A stretch of 64,000 bases of DNA from Strigamia acuminata. Lineage: Eukaryota > Arthropoda > Chilopoda > Geophilomorpha > Linotaeniidae. The notes beneath the pieces were generated by a model that ran no database searches, had not been told where the DNA came from, and saw only the letters and a list, made by a program, of their open reading frames with translations. The DNA lies in contig OX442314.1 in assembly GCA_949358305.1 (NCBI GenBank), forward strand, positions 65,915,369 to 65,979,368, in the 5' to 3' direction. The translations under genes were made by a program, and so were the position numbers. Positions within the stretch are counted from its first letter, which is position 1, and each line of letters begins with the position of its first letter. Positions 56,000 to 64,000 of the stretch are shown here, piece by piece.

Positions 56000-57572
56000 T
56001 GTTGCGAGCAAGAACGCAACAAAAAGATCTGGAGATTTCACGTTGTTTATTTTCTGAAAGAGAGAAAAGGCTTTTTAATTTTGTTGTCAAGTTTGAATAG
56101 ATTTGCAACTCTTATCTGACATGTCCAGTTGGTTTGCTGCCTTGTTGTCACGATCCTGGAAGTTCAAGGGGGTTGTCACTTCGCTTGCCACACCTGGAAT
56201 GTTTGGAAGTTGTGTTTTTAGTCTTTTGGCATTGTTTTATGTGTCTTTTTCACTTGTTTGTGTTATTTCTAGTATTTATAAGTTTTCTCCTGTTTCCAGT
56301 TCACTTGTGAGAGAGATAGGCGTGCATCGGCAAGATGGCCGCCATAGCATAAGTGAGCTGGGAAACGGGAGAACTTGAAATAAGCACAATTGCAGTTTTA
56401 GTGCTTGTTTCACTGGTAATTTAATTTATACTAACTTGTATTGGTGTTTAAGGTAGTCCACAGGTGTCTTAGGTCGCTGGATGGACGTTGGACATCGTTT
56501 GTGAGCGTTTGCGAGCGTCGGGCGTGAGCGCACGCCTTGCGACGCCTCTCGTGGTCGTATGGGTCCTGCAAATGAGTTGAATCGGTCGGGTTTCAATGTC
56601 CAAGCACTGGGAAAGTTGTACTGACCGTTCTAGGACGCAGATCCATCGTTGAGAAGGCCTGTGAGTCGCTCGCGACCTTGTCTGGCTCCATTCACGTCAT
56701 TTTAGCAGTTGCATGGTCGCCATCTTAGATTTGGTGCTGCACTGGTGCCCTGTCATTGTTTCTTTTGGGGTTTTAATGGAACCTGGACATAGGGAATATT
56801 TACTAGTTATTGTTTGTATATTTACCAATATTAGTTGATGTTAATCTAAGCTTTTACTTTTGTTATTGCATGGTTGTTAAGGGGTTAAAACTGTGACACG
56901 TTGCGCCCTCTTTTGGTGGTGATTGGGTTTGGGCTCAGCATTGTGTTTTGAGTGTAACTAATGTTAGTTTTAGCCTCTGAATTATTTGTTAAGTTTAAGT
57001 GAAGTGCTGTTTGCACAGGTCATACTGTTATCAAGGTGTTAGGTTAAGTTTTGTCTTTATTTATGTTAAGTTTGACATCTGTTGTAGATATACGGAAACC
57101 TTGTCGGCACTATTGTTATTATTCAAATCTGTATTGTTTGGTCACTGACATTTATTGTAATCAGGTGACCAGTTGTTAAGAGTAGGTTGCTAAAGAAGCA
57201 ACAGTTGTTATCAGTTGTTAAGTATTAAAAACCAGTTGTTATTTCTCCTCCTTCTTTGGATAATTTATTCCTGTGTTTCTTTTACTTCAACATTCATGAT
57301 GACTTGTGAGTAGAGAGCTTTGCCTGCTCTCCTCCTCCCTGGGAGCACGGAATTTCTACCCAGTAGCTAAAGAGGTTTTGCCAATCACTTCATCTAAATG
57401 CAGTCAGGCCTAGTTTCATGCAGTCAGGCCTAACCCTTCTTCAAGTTAGGCTTATGCTCAGAGAGAGGATTTCAACTTGTCTCTTCAACCACTATACAGT
57501 CTCGGGCGGTTTCCAGAGTTTGGTGACCAATTCGCCAGTTTTTTCCTGTGAGATCCAAGGTTGTTTGCTACA
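56000..57572 (+). repeat. 5' LTR of element 4
   Basis: 1573 bp, TGTTGC to GCTACA (an A-to-T change from the usual GCAACA). The left boundary is the satellite edge; the right boundary is placed by the primer site 13 bases further on. YY1/Pho-like sites are near 56331 (CAAGATGGCCGCCAT) and 56717 (CGCCATCTTAG). CAGTTGTTA occurs four times between 57170 and 57241. Confidence 0.8.
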
Positions 57573-58317
57573 GGGAGCTGTTTTTTGGTACCGTGATTCC
57601 AGGATTTCATGCGCGTGTGTACAGCGCGCATGAAAAAGAGGTCATTCGGACGTTCAGCAAGTGATTCAAGTGGTTTGGTGCGTGCCAGTTGGTTTGTTTG
57701 TACGGCTGGTTCCGTGAGCGACCGGCATCAAGTGCGCACGCCAGAGAGTCACGTGAGAGCGGCCATTGACGTCCTGAGTCTGCCAAGTCAAACACAACGC
57801 AATGTGCAAGTTGAACAGTTACAGCCTGAAAGAAGAAGAACAGTTTTAGATTTTAAAGTGGTTTTTTGGTGGGCTGTTTTTTGGGTTTTTTGATGTGTCC
57901 CTTCTGGGGGGAGGGGAAGTGTGCATTTTCGTGTTTAAGTTAAAGTTTAAGTTTTTTCTCCACTATAACTGCTTAGGCAGGGGAGATTTAGATAGCCTAG
58001 TAGTTAAAAGAGTCTGCTTGACAGCTTAGAGTTTTTGGGTGTTGCATCACTCAAATCCTTAGGAGTTTAGAGAGTTTAGCAGTTAACAGGAATTAGTCTA
58101 CTATAGGAATTAGAGACTGGGTGTTGCGCCACTCAGATCTTTAGTAGCATAGAGTTTACAGTGAGTCTGTCTGTATATCATTCAGATCACTAGCGGTTTA
58201 GTTGAGCAGTTAGTGTATTTGGTCATTGTTTGTCCAAATATCACCTGTGTTTAGAGTTGTGTGTCTTTGGTTTTTGACTGACTGATTGTCTTCACTTTCT
58301 GCCATTCCAGGTTTGAC
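57573..58317 (+). promoter_or_regulatory. Leader of element 4 with acceptor-like site before gag
   Basis: 745 bp without a convincing gene. Degenerate repeats GGGTGTTGC-(3 bases)-ACTCA start at 58037 and about 58119. Just before the gag ATG there is CTGACTGATT, a pyrimidine-rich tract and CCATTCCAG, which reads like a branch point plus 3' splice site. A 94-codon frame (57609-57893) and a 71-codon frame crossing the LTR end (57418-57633) are present but not recognisable. Confidence 0.45.
57586..57605 (+). promoter_or_regulatory. Primer-binding site, tRNA-His-like (element 4)
   Basis: TGGTACCGTGATTCCAGGAT resembles the element A site (TGGTGCCGTGACCAGGAT) with one substitution and two extra bases. 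The spacing from the LTR end and the T-run just before it match elements A and 2. Confidence 0.6.
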
Positions 58318-59839
58318 ATGGCTACAGGAGGTGGATCAAGGTCAGGTTCAGGGAGAACAACGCCAACAACGGTTGAGCAACAACCGCCGGAAGAAATGGA
58401 CGTGTTGTCTGGGAGGTTCACGACTTTGGGGATCTCTTTGGACGCGCTTTTGAGAAGGTCCTTGACACTAAAAGATACCGGCGAGCTGGAAGCTGTAGAA
58501 ATGGCTGCAGATGAACAGATGATGAGAATGATAAACGACCTGAACACGATGCAGCCCAACCTGACAAGAGATCAGTACTTGGCAAATCTAAGGGAAATCG
58601 AAGAGTTAGAGACATCGATTTCGGTTCTTAAGCACAGAACCCGAATGTCAAAGAAGTTCGTGACGCATTGGTCAGCAAATCCAGCAAATGCTTCAGCGTT
58701 GACGACCAGTACGTCTCAGAGTTCGATTTTGAACCAGACCTTGTCGCAATCGACAAGAAGGCATAATAATGCAAAGCTTCCTAAGTTGGAAATGCGGAAA
58801 TTCAATGGAGATGTGACGACATTTCGTCCCTTCCTAAGCAGCTTTGATTCTGCTGTTCACAGCAACCCTGATTTATCAGAAATTGAGAAGTTGCAATACT
58901 TGCAGTCGCTGTGCACGGGAGAAGCTGCCATGCTGATCTCTGCATTCCCTTTAGTGGACGGTAATTACAATTTGGCAAGAGAAGAGTTGGAACGTTCCTA
59001 CGGGGACGATGAAGCCCAGAGAGTGGCATTGGTCAAGTCCATAAGGGATATGAGACAGGTTACGGAATTGCATCCGGTCAAAGCTGTCCGTACACAGTTG
59101 ACCAAGGTGTCCACTGCTATCCGCTTGCTGGAGCAGTTGAGCGTTCCAGTACAGACTGCTGGTCTGCTTCTGGCACCCGACGTGCTGAGGAAATTTCCAC
59201 CTGCCATGGTGATGAGGTTTTACCAGCAGCAAGGGGCTAAGACCTCAAATTTAGTGACAATCTTGAATTTTTTTGCGGCTGAAGTTCAGCTCTTGGAGCA
59301 GATGGAAGATGTCATGGGGGCAGGAGGTCTTGCAACTAAAAAAGACAAGTCTGGAAGTTCCGACAAGGATAAGGATCAACGCAAGGGCACGATGTCCACC
59401 TGCGCCACGTCCAAAAAAGCCAAAGAGTCTTTTAGCCCAAAGCTGATCGTGGGAAGCGCAATTTGCATTTTTTGCAAAGAAGGTCATGCTAACACTTTCT
59501 GTAGGAAGGAAATGAGCGTGGCAGAGAAGACCACGATCATTCAACAGAACCGACTTTGCTTCAATTGCCTGCAAGAAGGACACAGGGCAATGCGGTGCCA
59601 GGTTAAAACCAGCTGTAGGACTTGCGGCGGACGACATCATTCGTCCATCTGCAGGAAATTGAACACAGGAAGTGGAGGTGGGATAGAGAAGCCCAAGGAC
59701 GTGAGCGCGAACGTTTCCTTGGCGATCTCCTCAACACTTCAGTTGATGATATTCACAGCGGAGTTAAAAACAAAGTCTGGAGGTTCGCACACGATACGTG
59801 GCATGTTAGATCCGGGCAGCCATCGGTCCTACATTTTAA
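58318..59839 (+). CDS. BEL/Pao gag and protease start, truncated by copia insertion (element 4)
   Basis: 507 residues of a BEL/Pao polyprotein: a Gly/Ser/Thr-rich start, DUF1759-type gag (about 150-320, with KLPKLEMRKFNGD and YLQSLCTGEA), a basic linker, zinc knuckle CX2CX4HX4C at 414-427 plus a second Cys/His cluster (about 433-445), and the protease start with Asp498 in LDPG. Residue 507 is the last of the element; the next base is the first of the copia LTR. The frame then stays open by chance to 59937, adding about 32 foreign residues. The start is the first ATG after an acceptor-like site. Compared with the 1746-residue relatives, all of pol is missing from this stretch. Confidence 0.93.
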
Positions 59840-60375
59840 TGTTGGTCAAAAGACCATTTTGTATCGATGAATACATTTGTTATTTCCTAGTTTTCCCTTT
59901 GTGTTTAGGTATACAGCGCATCTTTGTTATTATTTAATTGATTTCGATGTTACCATTCGTTTTGCGCTGTCCCGTATGTAATTCCATACTTTTATCACTT
60001 TATGCTAGGATTTGTCCTATTATCAAATGATTTGTTCAAACTTAATGTAAATTCCCGGCACTAGGTGCCACTACCCATTGCTTTTTCATCCAAGATGGCG
60101 TCATACACAGCCGTGTATGACTTAGCTGCTTTCCCACCTGTTTGGATACCTATTTGTAATGTATTACTATTTAATTAAACCGTTTTTATTGTTTTACTCA
60201 TTGTGTTTGATTTAAAGCACCTTTAGTGCTTCTTGCTAGCGCATATAAGCGGCATTAGGCCGCGCGCATTTCCGAAACGATACGCGTCGTATCGTTAACG
60301 TCTGTGCGGGTCGCACAGCGTCAATTCACGCTTTCAATCGGTTTACACCGATATTTTGCGCATTCTCTGCCTACA
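59840..60375 (+). repeat. 5' LTR of the copia element
   Basis: About 536 bp, TGTTGG to CTACA. The start is where the BEL/Pao reading frame breaks; the end is one base before the primer site. It contains CAAGATGGCG at 60091 and perfect hairpins with arms at 60100/60113 and 60276/60288 (9-bp stems), plus shorter ones. Confidence 0.8.
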
Positions 60376-61285
60376 TTGGTAGCAGAGGGTGGTTGTTGGT
60401 TAAACAACCACTCCATTCGCCTAATTTATCGACGTTTTTTTCGCGAAATTCGCGAATTTGCGCCGATATTTTTATTTTCAGATTTTCGGCGGCCATTTTG
60501 TCTCGATTTTCGTCTCGCCTGCGACGCCGACGTTTTATCGACGTTCACAGACGACCAGGGTCGTCAATCACACCATTATTTGTCTAATTTTCTCCGAAAT
60601 TCCGCGGGATTCGCGAATTTCGAGAGAAATTCTTTCTTTTTGCAGATTTCACGTCGATTTTCGCTTCGCCAACGTCGAAGCGACGTTTTTCAACGAGAAA
60701 CGGATCGAATTCCGCTGTGTATACCCCGGCGTATGCACAGTATCGTCGATCTATTATTTTCCGGACGAAGAGCCTCGATTTATCGAGAAGAAATTCGGAT
60801 TTTTCAATCCGAATTTGCGCTTTTTCCAGTTTTTCGAGAAAACTGCGCCGTGCCTTCATTTGCACGAGGATCGCAACCGCGATCGATTCACCTATTTCTC
60901 CTTCTGTCGAAATACTATTGTTAATTTTAAGATATTATTAAGGCTTTTGGGGGTTCCTTTAGAATCGTGTTTGCCCTTGGATCGAGTCCGGTCAAGCTTA
61001 CACGTATTCTCCGGTTGTGCTTGTCGTGGTACAAGTGAGGTTTCCCGCGGCTCCAGGAAGCCGATCGGACCCTCTCAGACTGGCAACCGGAGGTTATTTG
61101 ATTCCTTCAGAAGGAATTGCCCAATTTGTGGTTTTTCGCCTCGAACACCGAGGGAACCGTGCAGTGAAGTGCTCCGAATTGTGAAAATTGTGAAAAGTGC
61201 TCCAATCTTGTGCGACATTTCAGCGCCTCTCTCTGAGTCAGTGTGATTTTCGCGTTGTGTTACGCTCTTCGCGAATCGATCTACG
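60376..61285 (+). other. Leader of the copia element with long unexplained frames
   Basis: About 910 bp between primer site and gag start. Two overlapping sense frames lie here: 206 codons from 60304 (inside the LTR, across the primer site) to 60924, and 262 codons from 60458 to 61246, ending 39 bases before the gag ATG. Neither resembles a known protein to me. The sequence is full of TTTTCG/CGACG-like inverted words, which lower the density of stop codons, so chance frames are possible. A 9-bp hairpin (60389-60411) overlaps the primer site. Confidence 0.35.
60377..60392 (+). promoter_or_regulatory. Primer-binding site, initiator Met-tRNA type (copia)
   Basis: TGGTAGCAGAGGGTGG. Animal initiator Met-tRNA ends CCATCCTCTGCTACCA, whose complement is TGGTAGCAGAGGATGG, so 15 of 16 bases match. 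Full use of the tRNA 3' end is common for LTR elements, while Drosophila copia itself is known to use an internal half-tRNA. Confidence 0.8.
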
Positions 61286-64000
61286 ATGCAGAAAGCGGCC
61301 AACTCGAACAGTTTAATTCCGGTTCTCGGTGTCGACAATTATGAACAATGGCGATTGTCGATGCAGTTTCTCTTAAAATCGGAAGGGCTTTGGCGTCACG
61401 TAACGGAGGATAAGGAGGCAGAGCACATTGCCACCCTGACGCCAAAAGAACTTGATCGCTTTATGGTGAAGAAGGACAAGGCCCTAGGCCACATATACAT
61501 CCATGTGAGCCCCGCCAAGCGTACAGTTTTGGAAACCTGTAACACGCCAAAGGAGGCGTGGGACAAGTTGGCGAAAACCTACGCACCCAGCTCTAGAGCC
61601 CGTCAAGCGGCGATGCGCTGGGAGTTTCTCAGCCTCCAACTCCAACCTGGCGAAGATATGCCGGACTTCATTGCCCGCGTCGACAATTACGTGCGGCAAC
61701 TAAGCGATGTCAACGAGATTATTAGCCCGGTTCACCACGCATACCAGTATTTGAAGTGTCTGCCGCCTGAATATGCTCAGGCAACATTTGCCATATACCA
61801 CTGGCCGGATCCCCAATTCACGCCGAAGGATGTCGCCGAGCAGCTGATTTCCGAGCACATGCGGCTCAAATCCATCGGGTTGCTCGGAACGAGCCAATCA
61901 TCAGCTCACACGTCTATGAAGGGACAATTCCGACCCCGAAATAAATCCGGACCTCGTGATATCTCGACAGTGAAGTGTTTTAATTGCGACCAGCTCGGAC
62001 ATTACGCGAACCGATGTCCACGTCCACCCCGTCAACAACAGGGACAACCTACGGTTTCACTCCAACGTAATTCTCGGAGCAAGAGTCGCCGGCGCAACAA
62101 GAACGCTGCTGCGAAGGCCAACAACGCGCGTCCCCGAGAAAGCTCGCATCCACACCGAGAGGGGACATATTTTGTCAATGCGCCGCAGGTTATCCAACGT
62201 CCAGTCGCTCATTTTATGCAATCCAATGAGTGGATTCTGGATTGCGGCGCTACAGATCACGTATCTCACGTGCGTGCCGGTTTCACCGAGTTCACCGATG
62301 TCATTCCATTCGACATCGAGTTGGGACAGGGAAAGTCCCAAGTGACGGGAAAAGGAACGGTTCGTTTGCTAATGGCGATCGATAAGACCCGGTGCACCGT
62401 GAATTTAACAAACGTCCTTTACGCGCCGAATTTCGAGGCAAACTTGATTTCGGTTTCGAAGATAGACAAGGCGCGACATCATATCCACATTTTCAATAGT
62501 GAGATACATGTTTACGAATCGGACATTCGCAGCCCTCTTATTCGTGCAAAGGAGAGAGGAGGTCTTTATTATGTGGACGGTTTGTGTACAAATCCGACAT
62601 TTGCGACAACGGTTTCTCCCACTGTACAACCGACTCCAACGCTACCGCCGCAAATGTACGTGACTACGGAAGAGGATTTCATTAAAATTCCCAAACCGAA
62701 AAAGGGAAAAGGACAGCAACGAGAAATTACGGATTTTCGGATTGAAATGCCGCTAGTTGAACCCGTGAAGCAAATTCCCGTCCAACAAGCTCCCATTCCA
62801 ACCAATCCGATTCCTCCTCCTATCCCTACTCAAATCCACAACGATTTGACCACCCTTCCTTCCTATGCGAATGCCCTACAGTCAATCCCAACGGCAACTC
62901 CTATTGCAATTCCAAATGCAAATTCCTTTCCTCCCCTTGGCAACCCGTCTCAACCTAAAAAGAAGGTCATCGCCAATCCAGCCTCCGTCAAGGACGCCAC
63001 CGGCTTATGGCATAGCCGTCTTGGCCACCTTCATACGAATGGAATGAAGCTATTGGCCGCAAACGACCAAGTTTACGGAATGTCACCAGGGGAAGTGAGC
63101 AGGGAATTGGCCTGCAACGACTGCAGAATAGCCAAATCGACAAAAGCTTCTCATAAGCCTGATCCTAATCCCTCGACTACGAAGCCTTTGGACCTTCTCC
63201 ACATGGATATTTGGGGGCCAGCCCCAGTTCCATCGTTTGGAGGAGCACGTTTTGTCCTTACCGTCATCGACGACGCAACACGCTATTGCTGGATTATACC
63301 GCTAGCCCAGAAATCGCAGGTTTTCGCAACCTTTAAGGACTTCGTTGCTCGAGTTGAGAGAATCCAGGACACGCAAATAAAAGCGATTCGGACTGATCGA
63401 GGCGGAGAGTTTATGTCAAACGAGTTTCTCCGATATCTACAAGCCAAGGGCATCCAAGGTCAACGGACAAATCCGTCGTCACCACAGATGAACGGCACGG
63501 CCGAGCGCATAAACCGGACAATGGCCGACAACTTTCGTGCAGTCTTATCCGAGACTAAGTTGCCGGAGGCGCTCTGGGCCGAGCTAGCGGTCACGTTTGC
63601 CTACATCAAGAATCGGAGCCCTCATTCTCGACTTAACAATCAAGTTCCGTATATCCTTTGGCGACAGAGAGCCCTTTCGTTACGACATCTACGAAAAGTC
63701 GGTTCCAAGTGCTGGGTGCACTACACCGCACCAGGACGCAAGAAGCTGGATCCGCGGGCCTGGGAGGGATATTTAGTCGGCTACGCTTCAGGGACCCGTG
63801 GATACAGAATTTGGAACCCAACTGACAACCAAGTCTACGAATCTATTCACGTTAAGATCGATGAGCGGCAGTCGTATCGGAAATCCATCAAAATTTCGAC
63901 GCAGCAGCCGCAACAATCGTTTACTGGTCCCGGACAGCAAACCGTTACATTTGATGATAACCTACATTACCATCAGTGGCCGAAAGGATCTGATTCCGAG
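61286..64000 (+). CDS. Ty1/copia gag-pol polyprotein, N-terminal 905 residues
   Basis: Open frame from ATG at 61286 to the last base (905 codons, incomplete at the right edge). Domains: copia-type gag (about 15-195, YEQW near the start, AWDKL, YLKCLPPEY); zinc knuckle CX2CX4HX4C at 231-244; aspartic protease Asp319 in WILDCGATDHV (Cys in place of Ser/Thr of the usual DSGA); a Pro-rich linker (about 440-560); GAG-pre-integrase with LWHSRLGHLH and CX2C at 610/613; integrase core Asp641, Asp704, Glu740, an exact D-x35-E spacing, followed by the copia-type region YLVGY. Reverse transcriptase and RNase H should follow outside the window. No break is visible, so the element may be intact. Confidence 0.95.
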   Translation, partial: MQKAANSNSLIPVLGVDNYEQWRLSMQFLLKSEGLWRHVTEDKEAEHIATLTPKELDRFMVKKDKALGHIYIHVSPAKRTVLETCNTPKEAWDKLAKTYAPSSRARQAAMRWEFLSLQLQPGEDMPDFIARVDNYVRQLSDVNEIISPVHHAYQYLKCLPPEYAQATFAIYHWPDPQFTPKDVAEQLISEHMRLKSIGLLGTSQSSAHTSMKGQFRPRNKSGPRDISTVKCFNCDQLGHYANRCPRPPRQQQGQPTVSLQRNSRSKSRRRNKNAAAKANNARPRESSHPHREGTYFVNAPQVIQRPVAHFMQSNEWILDCGATDHVSHVRAGFTEFTDVIPFDIELGQGKSQVTGKGTVRLLMAIDKTRCTVNLTNVLYAPNFEANLISVSKIDKARHHIHIFNSEIHVYESDIRSPLIRAKERGGLYYVDGLCTNPTFATTVSPTVQPTPTLPPQMYVTTEEDFIKIPKPKKGKGQQREITDFRIEMPLVEPVKQIPVQQAPIPTNPIPPPIPTQIHNDLTTLPSYANALQSIPTATPIAIPNANSFPPLGNPSQPKKKVIANPASVKDATGLWHSRLGHLHTNGMKLLAANDQVYGMSPGEVSRELACNDCRIAKSTKASHKPDPNPSTTKPLDLLHMDIWGPAPVPSFGGARFVLTVIDDATRYCWIIPLAQKSQVFATFKDFVARVERIQDTQIKAIRTDRGGEFMSNEFLRYLQAKGIQGQRTNPSSPQMNGTAERINRTMADNFRAVLSETKLPEALWAELAVTFAYIKNRSPHSRLNNQVPYILWRQRALSLRHLRKVGSKCWVHYTAPGRKKLDPRAWEGYLVGYASGTRGYRIWNPTDNQVYESIHVKIDERQSYRKSIKISTQQPQQSFTGPGQQTVTFDDNLHYHQWPKGSDSE

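Larger units (their letters stand above)
56000..59839 (+). mobile_element. Element 4: BEL/Pao LTR retrotransposon, 5' part, split by a copia insertion
   Basis: Plus-strand element beginning directly at the end of the satellite: 5' LTR, primer-binding site, 745-bp leader and the gag plus start of protease. It is interrupted by a Ty1/copia LTR at 59840, and the rest of pol must lie to the right of the window. Its LTR begins TGTTGCGAGCAAGAACGCAAC, like element 2. The satellite flank is GTTTC; the partner flank is not visible. It is clearly a different lineage from elements 1 and 3: the gag proteins share motifs but are well diverged. Confidence 0.9.
59840..64000 (+). mobile_element. Ty1/copia LTR retrotransposon nested in element 4 (right end outside window)
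   Basis: 5' LTR, initiator-tRNA-type primer site, 0.9-kb leader and an uninterrupted gag-protease-integrase frame to the edge of the window. Integrase precedes the place where reverse transcriptase would be, which is the Ty1/copia order. It lies inside the gag-pol frame of element 4, so it is younger than that element. The 5 bases before it are TTTAA; the matching duplication is out of view. Confidence 0.93.

Noticed and set aside
62405-62805. Minus-strand frames opposite the copia polyprotein
   Set aside because: They are shadows of the plus-strand gag-pol frame, which has clear catalytic motifs.

Overview
This window is repeat DNA from an animal genome and contains no host gene that I can recognise. 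Three things point to a metazoan, probably an arthropod: intact BEL/Pao-type retrotransposon polyproteins, a Ty1/copia element primed by an initiator-Met-tRNA-like site, and a long, higher-order-organised satellite. BEL/Pao elements are known only from animals. I cannot name the species. Base composition is AT-rich throughout.

The backbone is one satellite with a 140-bp monomer, all in the same orientation, surviving in four blocks: 3667-5377, 15709-19372, 27752-29106 and 38436-55999 (about 24.3 kb in total). LTR retrotransposons have inserted into it. From left to right they are: element A (1-3666, minus strand, running off the left edge, LTR at 1928-3666); element 1 (5378-15708, minus strand, complete BEL/Pao with a 1746-aa gag-pol); element 2 (19373-27751, plus strand, complete with 1746-bp LTRs but no gag-pol, a large non-autonomous LTR element of the same family as A); element 3 (29107-38435, minus strand, complete, sister copy of element 1); element 4 (56000 onward, plus strand, a different BEL/Pao whose gag-pol is cut at 59839); and, inside element 4, a Ty1/copia element (59840 to the right edge) with an open gag-protease-integrase frame to the last base. 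Removing elements 1, 2 and 3 together with one copy of their 4-5 bp target-site duplications restores satellite register exactly.

The elements share features. Every BEL-type LTR begins TGTTGC and ends CAACA or CTACA, usually with a short inverted copy of that end just inside. Their primer-binding sites resemble the 3' end of tRNA-His. LTR pairs are nearly identical by eye (elements 1, 2 and 3), so the insertions are recent. Element 2 probably depends on proteins supplied in trans, and element 4 has the most similar LTR start.

The least ordinary signals are: long open frames that start in the 5' LTR and run through the primer-binding site into the leader, upstream of gag or in an element with no gag; a sharply divergent cassette in elements A and 2 that still aligns as protein; two unrelated families inserted at the same base of the satellite monomer; a row of perfect hairpins across the copia LTR/primer-site region; and YY1/Pho-like AAGATGGCGG motifs in the LTRs of all the element families. 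One clear assembly artefact, an 800-bp duplication around a 200-N gap, lies in the left LTR of element 1.
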